From NCBI GenBank assembly GCA_019418225.1, contig DYCF01000020.1:1-64000 (forward strand): a stretch of DNA of 64,000 nucleotides, read 5' to 3'. Every line of letters begins with the position of its first letter. Position 1 is the first letter of the stretch. Origin of the DNA: Clostridiales bacterium (GTDB lineage Bacteria > Bacillota > Clostridia > Lachnospirales > Cellulosilyticaceae). Positions 6,844 to 15,778 of this stretch are shown in pieces. The notes below the pieces were generated by a model that did not search any database, was not told where the DNA came from, and worked only from the letters and a program-made list of their open reading frames with translations. The position numbers and the translations under genes were made by a program.

Positions 6844-8499
6844 TTATACTCCTAACACATCCTGAATATGAGATTTTAAAACATCTGCCTTTGGCCCATA
6901 AATTGCTTGGACGCCGCAGTCCTTGATAATAAGTCCAAGTGCACCATTTTGTTTCCACGCTTCTTGTGTACCTACTTTGTTTATATCTTTAACTGTCACA
7001 CGAAGTCTTGTCATACACGCATCTACATCTTCAATATTTTCTTTACCACCTAAGAGGGCAATAATATTCATTACTTGATTATTACCTTCAACCTTTTCTA
7101 AAGCAGTGTCTTCTTCATTTTCCTCATCCGTATAATTACCGTTACGACCTGGTGTACCAATATTTAACTTTTTAATTAAGAAATTAAATACACCAAAATT
7201 AAGGAAGAAGAATACAATACTTGTCACAATGAAGTTAATTACATCCATACCAATGCCTGCACTAATCATCATAGGAATACGTGTGATAAATTCAATACAC
7301 CCAAAAGCATGTACTCTCAAGTTAATAATGTCTGCAAGGGCAAATCCAATGCCTGTAATAATTGCATAAACAACATATAAAACTGGTGAAACAAACATGA
7401 ACATAAATTCAATCGGTTCTGAAACACCTGTTAAAAATACTGCAAGTCCTGCTGATAAAAACATTGTTTTGTACTTTGATTTTTTATCTGCATCTACATT
7501 ACGATACATGGCAAGGGCAATTCCACCAAGTGATGCAGTTGATAAAATAACTTGACCCACTTTAAAACGTGCTGGTGTAACTGTCTCTAAAAGATTACTA
7601 TAAGCTGTCATATCGCCTGCTGCTTTTAAGTTGTTAAGGTCTGTAATCCAAGCAAGCCATAATGGGTCTTGCCCTGCCACAACTTGTCCTGCTGCACTGC
7701 CAGTAAGCATTGTATATACGCCGCCTAACTCCGTATAGTTCATAGGTACTGTCAGCATATGGTGAAGTCCAAATGGTAATAACAGTCTTTCAAGTGTCCC
7801 ATATACAAATGGTGCTAAAACAGGCGCCGTATCTTGTGAAGTCGCAATCCATTGACCAAAGCTATTAAGGCTCCCTTGAATAAATGGCCAAATAACAGAT
7901 ACAATGATTGCTACAACTGTTGACCCCAAAATAACTACAAAAGGTACAAAACGTTTACCATTAAAAAATGCTAATGCAGGTGGTAACTTATCAAAGTCAT
8001 AATATTTATTATACAGATATGCCCCTAAGAAACCTGAAATAATTCCTACAAACACACCCATATTTAGTGCAGGTGAACCTAAAATAGAAGTAAAATAATC
8101 ACCTACTATCATTTCATGACCTAATAAGCTTGTTACTCTAGCTGTTCCATCTGCTAACATATCACTTGTCACACCAAATATTGCACCTGTAATGCGATTT
8201 ATTAATATAAATGACAGCAGTGCTGCAAAGGCTCCGCCTGCACGTTCCTTTGCCCAAGAACCACCAATCGCTACTGCAAATAGGATATGCAAATTCCCTA
8301 TAATTGCCCAACCGATATCTTCCATTACACGCGCAATTGTTTGAATAATTGCTGCATCAAAGTTCATACCTAAAAGTTTTGCAAGGGAAATCATAATTCC
8401 TGCTGCTGGCATAACTGCAATTACAACCATAAGTGCCTTTCCAAATTTTTGCCAGAAATCAAATGAAAACACTTTACTACGTTTAATTTGTGCGATCAT
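6844..8499 (-). CDS. malT: PTS permease EIICB, glucose/maltose family (MalT-like)
   Basis: This protein takes up and phosphorylates an alpha-glucoside, most likely maltose given the neighbours. The 551 residues form an N-terminal EIIC domain of about ten membrane segments (roughly 15-430, starting FDFWQKFGKALMVVIAVMPA), then a linker and a cytoplasmic EIIB domain whose phosphorylated cysteine is Cys495 in DACMTRLR. No EIIA domain is attached, so a separate EIIA must serve it. I prefer the ATG at 8499 over an upstream TTG because GAGAGG lies nine bases before it. It sits between the alpha-glucosidase gene and mapP, all on one strand. Confidence 0.8.
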   Translation of the reverse strand: MIAQIKRSKVFSFDFWQKFGKALMVVIAVMPAAGIMISLAKLLGMNFDAAIIQTIARVMEDIGWAIIGNLHILFAVAIGGSWAKERAGGAFAALLSFILINRITGAIFGVTSDMLADGTARVTSLLGHEMIVGDYFTSILGSPALNMGVFVGIISGFLGAYLYNKYYDFDKLPPALAFFNGKRFVPFVVILGSTVVAIIVSVIWPFIQGSLNSFGQWIATSQDTAPVLAPFVYGTLERLLLPFGLHHMLTVPMNYTELGGVYTMLTGSAAGQVVAGQDPLWLAWITDLNNLKAAGDMTAYSNLLETVTPARFKVGQVILSTASLGGIALAMYRNVDADKKSKYKTMFLSAGLAVFLTGVSEPIEFMFMFVSPVLYVVYAIITGIGFALADIINLRVHAFGCIEFITRIPMMISAGIGMDVINFIVTSIVFFFLNFGVFNFLIKKLNIGTPGRNGNYTDEENEEDTALEKVEGNNQVMNIIALLGGKENIEDVDACMTRLRVTVKDINKVGTQEAWKQNGALGLIIKDCGVQAIYGPKADVLKSHIQDVLGV

Positions 8500-8557
8500 C
8501 CTTGTACCTCTCAATGCTAGTATTTTTATTAGTCGATATGTTGTTACTTATTCCTCA

Positions 8558-10195
8558 TTAACGTAACTTATAAAGTCTTGCCTCATAAGGTCTTAAAACA
8601 AGCTCTTCACTTACTTCCTTGTAATTATTAAGGATGAGCTGTGCTTCTTCTGGCACTTCCTTAGTGACTGCTTCTCGCTTTGTTAAGTTACAAATGATTA
8701 AAAATTCGCCTTCCTCATCTTTTCTTGTATAAGCGTAAACTTGTGGATTCATTTCATCAACAAGCGTACACTTACCATTTATAAAGGTTTTATAACTTTT
8801 TCTCAGTTTAATAAGTGATTTATAAAAATTAAGGATAGAATCTTCATCTTTTAATTGTGCTGCCACATTAATTTGTTCATAATTAGGGTTCATCTCAAGC
8901 CAAGGCTTTCCTTTTGTAAAGCCGCCATTAGCACTAGCATCCCACTGCATAGGGGTACGTGCATTATCTCTTGATGCATGCCATTCATGGCGAAGCGCCT
9001 CTTCTTCATTCATACCCGCTTGTATATGTTTAAAGTAACGATTATGTGTTGCGACATCATTATAACAATCAATCGTCTTATAATGTACATTCGTCATACC
9101 GATTTCTTGTCCTTGATAGATAAATGGTGTACCTTGTTGCATAAAGTACATCATCGCTAATGCCTTACTACTTTCTGCCCAATAGTTTTCATCATCTCCC
9201 CATTTAGAAACAACACGTGTTATATCATGGTTTTCAATAAATAATGCATTCCAGCCTTTTCCATATAAAGCATCTTGCCATTTACTTAAAACCTTTTTAA
9301 GCGCTAATATATCTAGTTTTTCTTCCTCTTCTTGATCCCAAAGATCTAAATGCTCAAATTGGAAGACCATATCGAATTTACCATTTGTATCTCCTACCCA
9401 GAGATGCGCATCTTCAGCACTTACACCATTAGCCTCACCTACTGTTAAGATATCATACTTTGCAAAAGTATTTTCTTTAAGTTCACCTAAAAATTCATGA
9501 ATACCTTCTACATTCATATGCTTATCAAAAGATGATACATACTGTAAATTATCTGGATTTGGCATATCCTTTAGACCTGGTTCCTTTTTAATATGGCTAA
9601 TTGCATCTACTCTAAAACCATCAATGCCTTTATCTAACCACCAATTTACCATTTCAAAAAGTGCCTGTCTTACTTCTTTATTTTCCCAATTTAAATCTGG
9701 TTGTCGTTTACTAAATAAATGTAAGAAGTATTCATCCGTTGTGTCATCATATTCCCATGCAGAACCGTGGAAAATACTTTCCCAGTTATTTGGCTCCTTA
9801 CCTTCTTTACCTTCTCGCCAAATATACCAATCTCTTTTCTTGCTATCCTTAGAGGCTCTAGATTCAATAAACCATGGATGTTCATCTGAAGTGTGGTTAA
9901 TTACAAGGTCCATAATCAATTTCATGTCCCTTTTATGCACCTCATTAAGAAGCTCATCTAACTCTTCCATTGTGCCAAATTCTTTCATAATCGCCTTATA
10001 ATCACTAATATCATAGCCGTTATCATCATTTGGTGACTGATACATCGGACAAATCCAAATTACATCCACACCTAAATCTTTTAGATAATCTAATTTTGAC
10101 ATAATTCCTTTAATATCACCAATACCATCACCATTCATGTCCATAAAACTTCTTGGATATATTTGATAACCTATTGCTTCTTTCTTCCAGCTCAT
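8558..10195 (-). CDS. GH13 alpha-glucosidase (oligo-1,6-glucosidase/maltase type)
   Basis: This cytoplasmic enzyme of 545 residues opens with the classic MSWKKEAIGYQIYPRSF. The catalytic residues are visible: nucleophile Asp in DGFRVDAISHI, acid/base Glu in TVGEANG and transition-state Asp in FIENHD. The calcium loop DMNGDGIGDIKGI and the C-terminal beta domain are present. It should hydrolyse maltose, isomaltose or related short alpha-glucosides released by the phosphatase of the same operon. The start is set by AGGAGG seven bases before the ATG at 10195; a longer in-frame extension to 10279 would read through the promoter and operator and is rejected. The operon order is this gene, EIICB, phosphatase. 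Confidence 0.88.
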   Translation of the reverse strand: MSWKKEAIGYQIYPRSFMDMNGDGIGDIKGIMSKLDYLKDLGVDVIWICPMYQSPNDDNGYDISDYKAIMKEFGTMEELDELLNEVHKRDMKLIMDLVINHTSDEHPWFIESRASKDSKKRDWYIWREGKEGKEPNNWESIFHGSAWEYDDTTDEYFLHLFSKRQPDLNWENKEVRQALFEMVNWWLDKGIDGFRVDAISHIKKEPGLKDMPNPDNLQYVSSFDKHMNVEGIHEFLGELKENTFAKYDILTVGEANGVSAEDAHLWVGDTNGKFDMVFQFEHLDLWDQEEEEKLDILALKKVLSKWQDALYGKGWNALFIENHDITRVVSKWGDDENYWAESSKALAMMYFMQQGTPFIYQGQEIGMTNVHYKTIDCYNDVATHNRYFKHIQAGMNEEEALRHEWHASRDNARTPMQWDASANGGFTKGKPWLEMNPNYEQINVAAQLKDEDSILNFYKSLIKLRKSYKTFINGKCTLVDEMNPQVYAYTRKDEEGEFLIICNLTKREAVTKEVPEEAQLILNNYKEVSEELVLRPYEARLYKLR

Positions 10196-10250
10196 ATCTT
10201 CCTCCTGTGCAACCGGTTTTATTGCAATTAAAAAATTTTTTCTTGAGTTT

Positions 10251-10288
10251 ATTATATCACTTGGAAACGGTCTGTGCAACCGTTTCCA
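10251..10288 (-). promoter_or_regulatory. Promoter and LacI-type operator of the maltose operon
   Basis: On the minus strand TTGCAC (10274-10279), 17 bases and TATAAT (10251-10256) form a near-consensus promoter. A perfect inverted repeat TGGAAACGGT / ACCGTTTCCA (10262-10271, 10279-10288) covers the -35 box and spacer. The motif TGTGCAACCG recurs downstream at about 10206-10215 with a palindromic AACCGGTT, probably a second operator just before the ribosome binding site. The upstream-encoded LacI regulator is the likely ligand-controlled repressor. Confidence 0.8.
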
Positions 10289-10295
10289 TTATTTT

Positions 10296-11294
10296 TTATT
10301 TAAAAGATTGGCGACGTACTAATTTTGTCTCAATAATTGCATGTTCATGCTGTTTTTTATCGCTTTCAAGATACTCCACGAGTAACTTAGCTGCTGCATA
10401 ACCTAACTTGTTGCCATAAATTTCAACAGAACTTAATGATGGTTTTTGATATTCTGCAAGTGCTGTATTGTTAAATCCAATGATTGCTTTACCTTTAATA
10501 TTCTTTTCTTCTAAATACTTATTAACCCCAATAGCAAGCAAATCATCTGTCGCAATAATTGCCGTTGGCAATTCACTTAGAAGCATCTCTTTCATCGCTT
10601 CATAGCCTATCTTTTCTGTAAAATCATCGCCGTGATAAGTAAGCTTTTCATCAAATTCTATACCGTGCATCTCTAATGCTCTTTTATAACCTTCTAAACG
10701 GTCTTTTGAAACTGTCCATTTTTTCTTCGCACTAATAAATGCAATTTTCTCATGTCCTTTTCTAATAAGCTCTTCAACAATTTCATATGTTGCCCCAAAG
10801 TTGTCATTATCTACCCAAAGCGCTGAGGTTTCTCTTCCTGGTCTTCCTATCACAACAAAAGGGAATTTAGCTTCTCTTAACTTCTTAATTGTACGGTCAT
10901 TTTCTTCTGATTTTAAAATAATAATACCATCTACTGCACCATTTGTACTAAACTCTTGGATATTACGTTCTTCTTCTTCATCTTTTCCAAAGGCATACAT
11001 TAAAAAATACTTTCTTTCTTGTGCATATACACTAATCCCTAGCATCATTTGAATAAAAATAGGGTTTCCGAAAGAAGCTTCTACGTCAATTGGTAAAATA
11101 ACACCTATTGTTTTCGTTTGATTCTTAGCAAGGTTCCTTGCCATAATATTAGGCTTATACCCTAATCTTTCAATTACTTCATTAACTTTTCTTTTAGTTT
11201 CTTCACTAATACGTTCGTTATTGGAAAGCACTCTAGAAACAGTGGATTTCGCTACGCCTGCTTCACGGGCTACATCATTTATTGTTACCTTCAC
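10296..11294 (-). CDS. malR: LacI-family repressor of the maltose operon
   Basis: The 332 residues include an N-terminal LacI helix-turn-helix (TINDVAREAGVAKSTVSRVL, residues 3-22), a hinge helix (YKPNIMARNLAK) and a periplasmic-binding-like sugar domain with the usual IGVILP start. It is a DNA-binding sugar sensor. It precedes the alpha-glucosidase gene on the same strand, and a symmetrical operator lies in the 100-bp gap between them, so it most likely represses that operon. The effector is inferred as maltose or a phosphorylated alpha-glucoside. MalR is used by analogy; paralogues sense many sugars. Confidence 0.82.
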   Translation of the reverse strand: MKVTINDVAREAGVAKSTVSRVLSNNERISEETKRKVNEVIERLGYKPNIMARNLAKNQTKTIGVILPIDVEASFGNPIFIQMMLGISVYAQERKYFLMYAFGKDEEEERNIQEFSTNGAVDGIIILKSEENDRTIKKLREAKFPFVVIGRPGRETSALWVDNDNFGATYEIVEELIRKGHEKIAFISAKKKWTVSKDRLEGYKRALEMHGIEFDEKLTYHGDDFTEKIGYEAMKEMLLSELPTAIIATDDLLAIGVNKYLEEKNIKGKAIIGFNNTALAEYQKPSLSSVEIYGNKLGYAAAKLLVEYLESDKKQHEHAIIETKLVRRQSFK

Positions 11295-11368
11295 TTTTCC
11301 TTCTCCTCTTATTATAATATTTTTGATTATACCCTATTTCCCCGCTTTTATCCAATATTGTCTTTAAC

Positions 11369-11400
11369 TAAAAATAGACTGCGCCATTTTGCCCAGTCTA
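11369..11400 (-). terminator. Terminator of the potassium channel gene
   Basis: The minus-strand stem TAGACTG / CAGTCTA with a 12-base loop is followed by TTTTTA, 38 bases behind the channel stop codon. Confidence 0.75.
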
Positions 11401-11437
11401 CACATTAATAATGATTTATTTTATTAAATTAATCTAA

Positions 11438-12280
11438 TCACTTATTTTTTTCATCCCTGCTCAGTACAGCCCCCATAAACATTCCTGTAAATAGCATCCC
11501 TGAAATAGCTATAATCGATGTAATAATCTTTGCTAAACTTGTACTTGGTCTAATATCTCCAAAACCTACTGTTGTAAAAGTTACAATCAGATAATAGAAT
11601 AAGTCCACCATTGCCTCTTTTGTTAAATGCTCTGCTGCAATAAAGTGATGGGCTTTTACATTCATATAAAATTGCACAAATACAAGCAGTGCATATAAAT
11701 TCATTAAAATAATACCCAACCATGTTAAAATACTTTTTATCTGCACCTCTTTACTAAGATGCAGGCCCTTCCCTATCACAATATGTATAATCTCACCATA
11801 CACTATACAGGTACTTAATAGCAGTGTTAAAAAGGTAAGATGAATTTCAAATACGCTACACATCTTAGGCATATGCCATAAAATAATCAGAGGTGCACAA
11901 ATAGCAAATACCCCATTTAAAGTCAGCATCCTACTATATGTCTGTAACCAATCTAATGTTGCCACCATTACCTTGATAAGCCATGTACCTACAATGAAGG
12001 TTATACCAAAAACAACTATTCCTTCTGTATAAGAGGCTATTCTAAGCGCATTTAACATGCTGATTATGGTCACTACCATAACTTGTAACAGACCAGCTAA
12101 CCGTTCCCCCTTGTCTTTACTCCTGCAATATGGCATTAACCACTCTATCAATGGACTCTTTTTGTTTCTTTCTATTTTGTACTTGAACGGGACATTCTCT
12201 GTTAAGCCCACAGTTTTACCATGTGCTATATACCATATCCCTAATAACCCTATGAGCAGCACTATATACATATTCTTCAC
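11438..12280 (-). CDS. Potassium channel-family membrane protein
   Basis: The 280-residue integral membrane protein has about six hydrophobic helices followed by a pore module. The K+ selectivity filter TTVGFGDI is at residues 236-243, preceded by the pore helix (LFYYLIVTF) and followed by the inner helix (IITSIIAISGMLFTGMFMGAVL). The long membrane part ahead of the pore resembles a voltage-sensor-like region but lacks a clear Arg-rich S4. No RCK/TrkA-N domain follows, so gating ligands are not visible. It is expected to conduct K+ through the cytoplasmic membrane. It appears to be transcribed alone. Confidence 0.82.
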   Translation of the reverse strand: MKNMYIVLLIGLLGIWYIAHGKTVGLTENVPFKYKIERNKKSPLIEWLMPYCRSKDKGERLAGLLQVMVVTIISMLNALRIASYTEGIVVFGITFIVGTWLIKVMVATLDWLQTYSRMLTLNGVFAICAPLIILWHMPKMCSVFEIHLTFLTLLLSTCIVYGEIIHIVIGKGLHLSKEVQIKSILTWLGIILMNLYALLVFVQFYMNVKAHHFIAAEHLTKEAMVDLFYYLIVTFTTVGFGDIRPSTSLAKIITSIIAISGMLFTGMFMGAVLSRDEKNK

Positions 12281-12371
12281 ACTTTCTCATGTTTTCTTTC
12301 TTTCATTATATTCCTTTTTTTAAAAAACATGACAAGCCCGAGTAATGACTGTTCCTTATAAGTGTTTATCC

Positions 12372-13430
12372 TTAAATATAGACTTTTAACGACTTTGCTT
12401 CTTTTCTCTGTCTTAGTTTCCTTAAAGTTCTAGCTTCTATCTGTCGTATGCGTTCTCTTGTAACATGAAATACTTTCCCAACTTCTTCAAGTGTCCAAAT
12501 TTCTCCATCTTCAAATCCAAATCTTAGTTTAATAATTTTCCGCTCACGCTCTGATAGGCTAGAGAGTATTTCCTCGATTTCATCATGCAGCATCGTACAT
12601 TCTGCTTCTTTGTATTGATCTGATATATTGTCATCTGCAATAAAATCAGCTAAAAATGAATCTGTCTCTCCCCCTATAGGTGTTTCTAGAGAAACCGTAT
12701 CATGATATAAAGGAAGTATCTCTTCTATCCTTTCAATGCTCATGTCCATCATCTCGGCAATTTCAAAAAGCGCTGGGTCTCTATTATAGTCTGTAATGAA
12801 TTGTTGAGACTTACGTCTTATTTTATTCATAGTATCTTGTAAATGTACTGGCACTCTAATATTCTTCGATTTATCTGCAATAGCCCTAGTAATTGCTTGA
12901 CGAATCCACCACATGGCATAGGTGCTGAATTTATAACCTTTATGATAATCAAACTTTTCTACAGCCTTAATAAGTCCTATATTCCCTTCTTGAATTAAAT
13001 CTAGTAAAGATAAGCCACTCCCTTTTACATATCTTTTAGCCACACTGACAACTAACCGTAAATTCGCATTGGTTAACTCTTCCTTGGCACTTAAATCTCC
13101 TTGCTCCATACGAATAGCCACCGCCAATTCTTCCTGGGCTGTTAACAGTGGAATTTTACCTATTTCCTTTAAGTACATACGTATAGAATCTTCTGTCATA
13201 TCTTCAGTTAATTCTTCTGTTATTTCTATTTCTACTACTACTTCTTCTACCATTTCCATTTCTACTTCTTCCGCTATTTCCACTTCTTCCTTCATCATAA
13301 CTGAGTTTTCATATAGCTTATGATTCTGGACGGCATCATGGGGACTAGTATATACAACCAAACGTTTTACTTCTTTATCTTTTATCATAACTCTTAATCT
13401 CTTCCCATTTTTTATTACAAGCGCGTACAT
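12372..13430 (-). CDS. Alternative sigma-70 factor (RpoD-like paralogue)
   Basis: This RNA polymerase sigma subunit has complete regions 1.2 (DSIRMYLKEIGKIPLL, about residue 81), 2 (NLRLVVSVAKRY through the KFSTYAMWWIRQAI helix), 3 and 4 (TLEEVGKVFHVTRERIRQIE). It looks like a group 2, housekeeping-like factor, but its last residues (LRQRKEAKSLKVYI) differ from the usual RpoD end and its N-terminus is a Glu/Val-rich acidic stretch rather than region 1.1. The true start is uncertain. The longest frame begins right after a terminator without a ribosome binding site; the Met at 13388, behind GGGAAGAG, is an alternative. The CarD gene lies just upstream on the same strand. Confidence 0.85.
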   Translation of the reverse strand: MYALVIKNGKRLRVMIKDKEVKRLVVYTSPHDAVQNHKLYENSVMMKEEVEIAEEVEMEMVEEVVVEIEITEELTEDMTEDSIRMYLKEIGKIPLLTAQEELAVAIRMEQGDLSAKEELTNANLRLVVSVAKRYVKGSGLSLLDLIQEGNIGLIKAVEKFDYHKGYKFSTYAMWWIRQAITRAIADKSKNIRVPVHLQDTMNKIRRKSQQFITDYNRDPALFEIAEMMDMSIERIEEILPLYHDTVSLETPIGGETDSFLADFIADDNISDQYKEAECTMLHDEIEEILSSLSERERKIIKLRFGFEDGEIWTLEEVGKVFHVTRERIRQIEARTLRKLRQRKEAKSLKVYI

Positions 13431-13437
13431 ATACCAT

Positions 13438-13467
13438 AAAAAAGGAGCTGTCAGCAGCCCCTTTTTT
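13438..13467 (-). terminator. Terminator behind the CarD operon
   Basis: The arms AAAAAAGGGGCTG and CAGCTCCTTTTTT with a four-base loop form a strong bidirectional hairpin between the 72-residue gene and the sigma gene. Confidence 0.85.
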
Positions 13468-13482
13468 ATAAAATGTTCTAGG

Positions 13483-13701
13483 TTATTCTAAATACCCATC
13501 CATTTTATATGCATTATATTGCTTTCTAATTTTTACAATAAGTGCTCCATCTGGCTGCTCTATTGTTTCTTCAACCTTGTATTTTACATTGCCCTTATCT
13601 AACTTATTGCAATAAATTTCAAAATCTCGTTTTGGATTTGCATCATTCATTGCATCAAATCTTATTGTTTGTAACAAACAAGCACTCATTATTCTTCTCA
13701 C
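13483..13701 (-). CDS. Small conserved-looking protein of unknown function
   Basis: The 72-residue basic soluble protein has a GTG start at 13701 behind AAGGGAG. It has no signal or membrane segment. The segment KGNVKYKVEETIEQPDGALIVKIRKQY looks like paired beta strands. I do not recognise the family. It follows the CarD gene by 25 bases and ends at a strong terminator, so it is probably co-transcribed with CarD. Confidence 0.6.
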   Translation of the reverse strand: MRRIMSACLLQTIRFDAMNDANPKRDFEIYCNKLDKGNVKYKVEETIEQPDGALIVKIRKQYNAYKMDGYLE

Positions 13702-13726
13702 TTTTAATCTCCCTTTCTCATTTTAT

Positions 13727-14254
13727 CTATATAGTAGAAACAGCTTCCTTAGCAAGCTGTTTAACTCTGTTTACAATAAACGCCTTAACTTCACTTTTGT
13801 CCATTCCCAGTGCAATTGCTAATTCATTGTAAAGATGCTCCTCTGCCATTTGAAAATACTTTTTGTCTCCCATAATCGCTTTTTTCCCTGCTGCAAGTCT
13901 TGCCTTTTGATTAAGATACGTTGTTTTTATAATTCGAACAAGTTGTTTACAATCACAACTACGTAATGCTTCTTTATATAAGATTTCTTTTTTCTTGTCA
14001 TCATCTACTACAAAGATTTCAATATCTGGTATCTCATCTACAAGTGCCTGTGCTTCTTCTTTTGTCAAAATAGGCCTCATGATAATCTTTTCATTATCTA
14101 CAGGTGTAAATACTGTACTTTCGCTGGCGTAAACGGGTCTTAATGTATAATACATGGTCTCTTTCTCAATACCACTTACCTCCAAGGGCCCCACTTCTTC
14201 CACCTTGCAGACACCATTGGCACCACAAATCATATAATCTCCAACATTAAACAT
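13727..14254 (-). CDS. CarD/CdnL-type RNA polymerase-binding regulator
   Basis: The 175 residues have an N-terminal Tudor-like RNAP-interacting domain (FNVGDYMICGANGVCKVEEV, then YYTLRPVYASESTVFTPVDN) and a helical C-terminal DNA-binding half with the alternating LVRIIKTTY, KKYFQMAEEHLYNELAIALGM pattern of the family. CarD proteins bind the RNAP beta subunit and stabilise open promoter complexes. Here it heads a two-gene unit directly upstream of an alternative sigma factor, which suggests a shared promoter set, though that is inference. The length fits the family. Confidence 0.88.
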   Translation of the reverse strand: MFNVGDYMICGANGVCKVEEVGPLEVSGIEKETMYYTLRPVYASESTVFTPVDNEKIIMRPILTKEEAQALVDEIPDIEIFVVDDDKKKEILYKEALRSCDCKQLVRIIKTTYLNQKARLAAGKKAIMGDKKYFQMAEEHLYNELAIALGMDKSEVKAFIVNRVKQLAKEAVSTI

Positions 14255-14428
14255 GATACGTGATTCTCCTTTACTTATTAAATCTCTATATATATTGTAT
14301 CAAATTAATTGGCTTTTTGTAAGAAATTTTTGTTTTTTATTATAAAATCCGTCTATTTTTACGCATATACTACCCCTTGTTTTTTGTGCACTTTTACCAT
14401 ACACTATCACTTATTTCATTATACAAAG

Positions 14429-14480
14429 AAAAGCAAAAACACAGGGATACTCGCCTTAACGCCCTGTGTTTTTGCTTTTT
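14429..14480. terminator. Strong bidirectional terminator
   Basis: Eighteen-base arms of AAAAGCAAAAACACAGGG type at 14429-14446 and their complement at 14462-14479 flank a 15-base loop. The hairpin overlaps the stop codon of the phosphotransferase gene. Confidence 0.88.
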
Positions 14481-15456
14481 ATACTTCTTCAGATATAGCC
14501 TTCTTTAACTGCATTTTAAAATACTTAATCATCCCATTTAGGTCTTCCATATCATAATAACCCTTATTCTTTAATGCCATAGCACCTGATAAATTTCCTA
14601 GGCAATGACCTAAATGATAAAACCTCATTCGCTCTTCATCCATTGCCTGATTAACAATTTTCTCATAACTTGTGCCAAATCGAAGCTTTAAGAAGCTGGC
14701 TTCCTCTTCTACATCCCCATACTTAGCACCTTCAATGTCAATTAAAAAAGCCTCATTATTTTTATTGACCATCACATGATTAGGTCCTAATTCTCCGTGA
14801 ATAAAGGTATATTCTTTTCTTGGCTTTATTTTTTTAGCCAATTGTTCTACTTTTTCTTCTAACACTTCATACATTTTTTTATTTAACTGATCCATTTCAC
14901 TTAAGTATGCAACATCTCTTTTTACCCCTTCCAAAGAAAATTCAATGATATTAAAGTCATATGCCTGTAAATGCTCTAACTGTCCTACTGTTTCACATTT
15001 AATACAATGCAGTTTTTCTATGTTCTCCGCCAAAGAAGCCAATACCTGCTCTAGTCGATGCGGGGCGTTGTTAATCACTTCATCCATATCCGTTCCATCT
15101 ATATATTCTGCAAAAGCATAGGCATACTGCTGCTCATTTTTATTTCTATCCATATAATATAACTTAGGGACACGCACACCTACTTCACACATCTTGTAAT
15201 TATTTAATTCAAATAACTTTGCACTACTCGATAAGAAAATATCATTTTCTTCATCATATGAAAAATAAGAGGTTGCTTGGTCCCATATGTAAATCACAAA
15301 ATTAAAGCCATTTTGCGTTTTTGCCAAATAAGTATGTTTCTGTGCTCCCCCTAATAACCGTTCCATGCTTTGCAGTTCATACCTATTCCCAAAGACTTCT
15401 TTAACCTTTTGCATCATGAATCTTCGTAAATTTTCCATATCTCCTGCCCCTATCAT
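14479..15456 (-). CDS. Aminoglycoside phosphotransferase-fold (APH) kinase
   Basis: The 325-residue soluble kinase-fold protein has the Brenner-type catalytic segment FIHGELGPNHVMVN (about residue 214) and the metal-binding IDIEGAKYGD, together with the N-lobe Lys region. APH-fold enzymes phosphorylate small molecules such as antibiotics, choline, homoserine or sugars. The usual HGD is HGE here (HGELGPNH), a substitution of the catalytic Asp that may lower activity or mark a subgroup. The start has AAGGAG seven bases upstream. The substrate is unknown. Confidence 0.75.
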   Translation of the reverse strand: MIGAGDMENLRRFMMQKVKEVFGNRYELQSMERLLGGAQKHTYLAKTQNGFNFVIYIWDQATSYFSYDEENDIFLSSSAKLFELNNYKMCEVGVRVPKLYYMDRNKNEQQYAYAFAEYIDGTDMDEVINNAPHRLEQVLASLAENIEKLHCIKCETVGQLEHLQAYDFNIIEFSLEGVKRDVAYLSEMDQLNKKMYEVLEEKVEQLAKKIKPRKEYTFIHGELGPNHVMVNKNNEAFLIDIEGAKYGDVEEEASFLKLRFGTSYEKIVNQAMDEERMRFYHLGHCLGNLSGAMALKNKGYYDMEDLNGMIKYFKMQLKKAISEEV

Positions 15457-15467
15457 TTTATATCTCC

Positions 15468-15755
15468 TTATTCTATCGCTTCATACTTAAAAAATTTCAT
15501 AAACAATAAAGCTATCATAATAGGTGGCAGTGAACCTAATAAAACCATTATCCCACCTTGTCCTATACTCATATTCATACTTAAGACAGAATTGCCACCT
15601 ACAAAACACTGCCCAATAAACGAAGAGAGCCAATCTACTAATCCATGTACAATTATAACTGCCCATAAGTTTTTGCAAAGTATATATATGACTGCAAATA
15701 ATACCCCCGCTACTGCTGCATTAATGGTTTGAACAGCTACTGTTATAGGGTCCAT
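15468..15755 (-). pseudogene. Truncated CPBP intramembrane protease (C-terminal fragment)
   Basis: Ninety-five residues match only the last part of a CPBP/CAAX-type protease: the LFAVIYILCKNLWAVIIVHGLVDW helix with the third motif (HxxxD) and a final membrane segment. The essential EExxxR motif and the FxxxH helix are absent. No ribosome binding site precedes the first Met, and the frame begins right behind the GH43 stop codon. It is probably a deletion remnant. An intact CPBP gene lies at 34.4 kb. Confidence 0.65.
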
Positions 15756-15778
15756 AAAAAAGAGATTGGGTATATTAT

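Noticed and set aside
10195..10279. Longer N-terminus of the GH13 enzyme
   Set aside because: The extension crosses the promoter and operator, and a perfect ribosome binding site precedes the shorter start.
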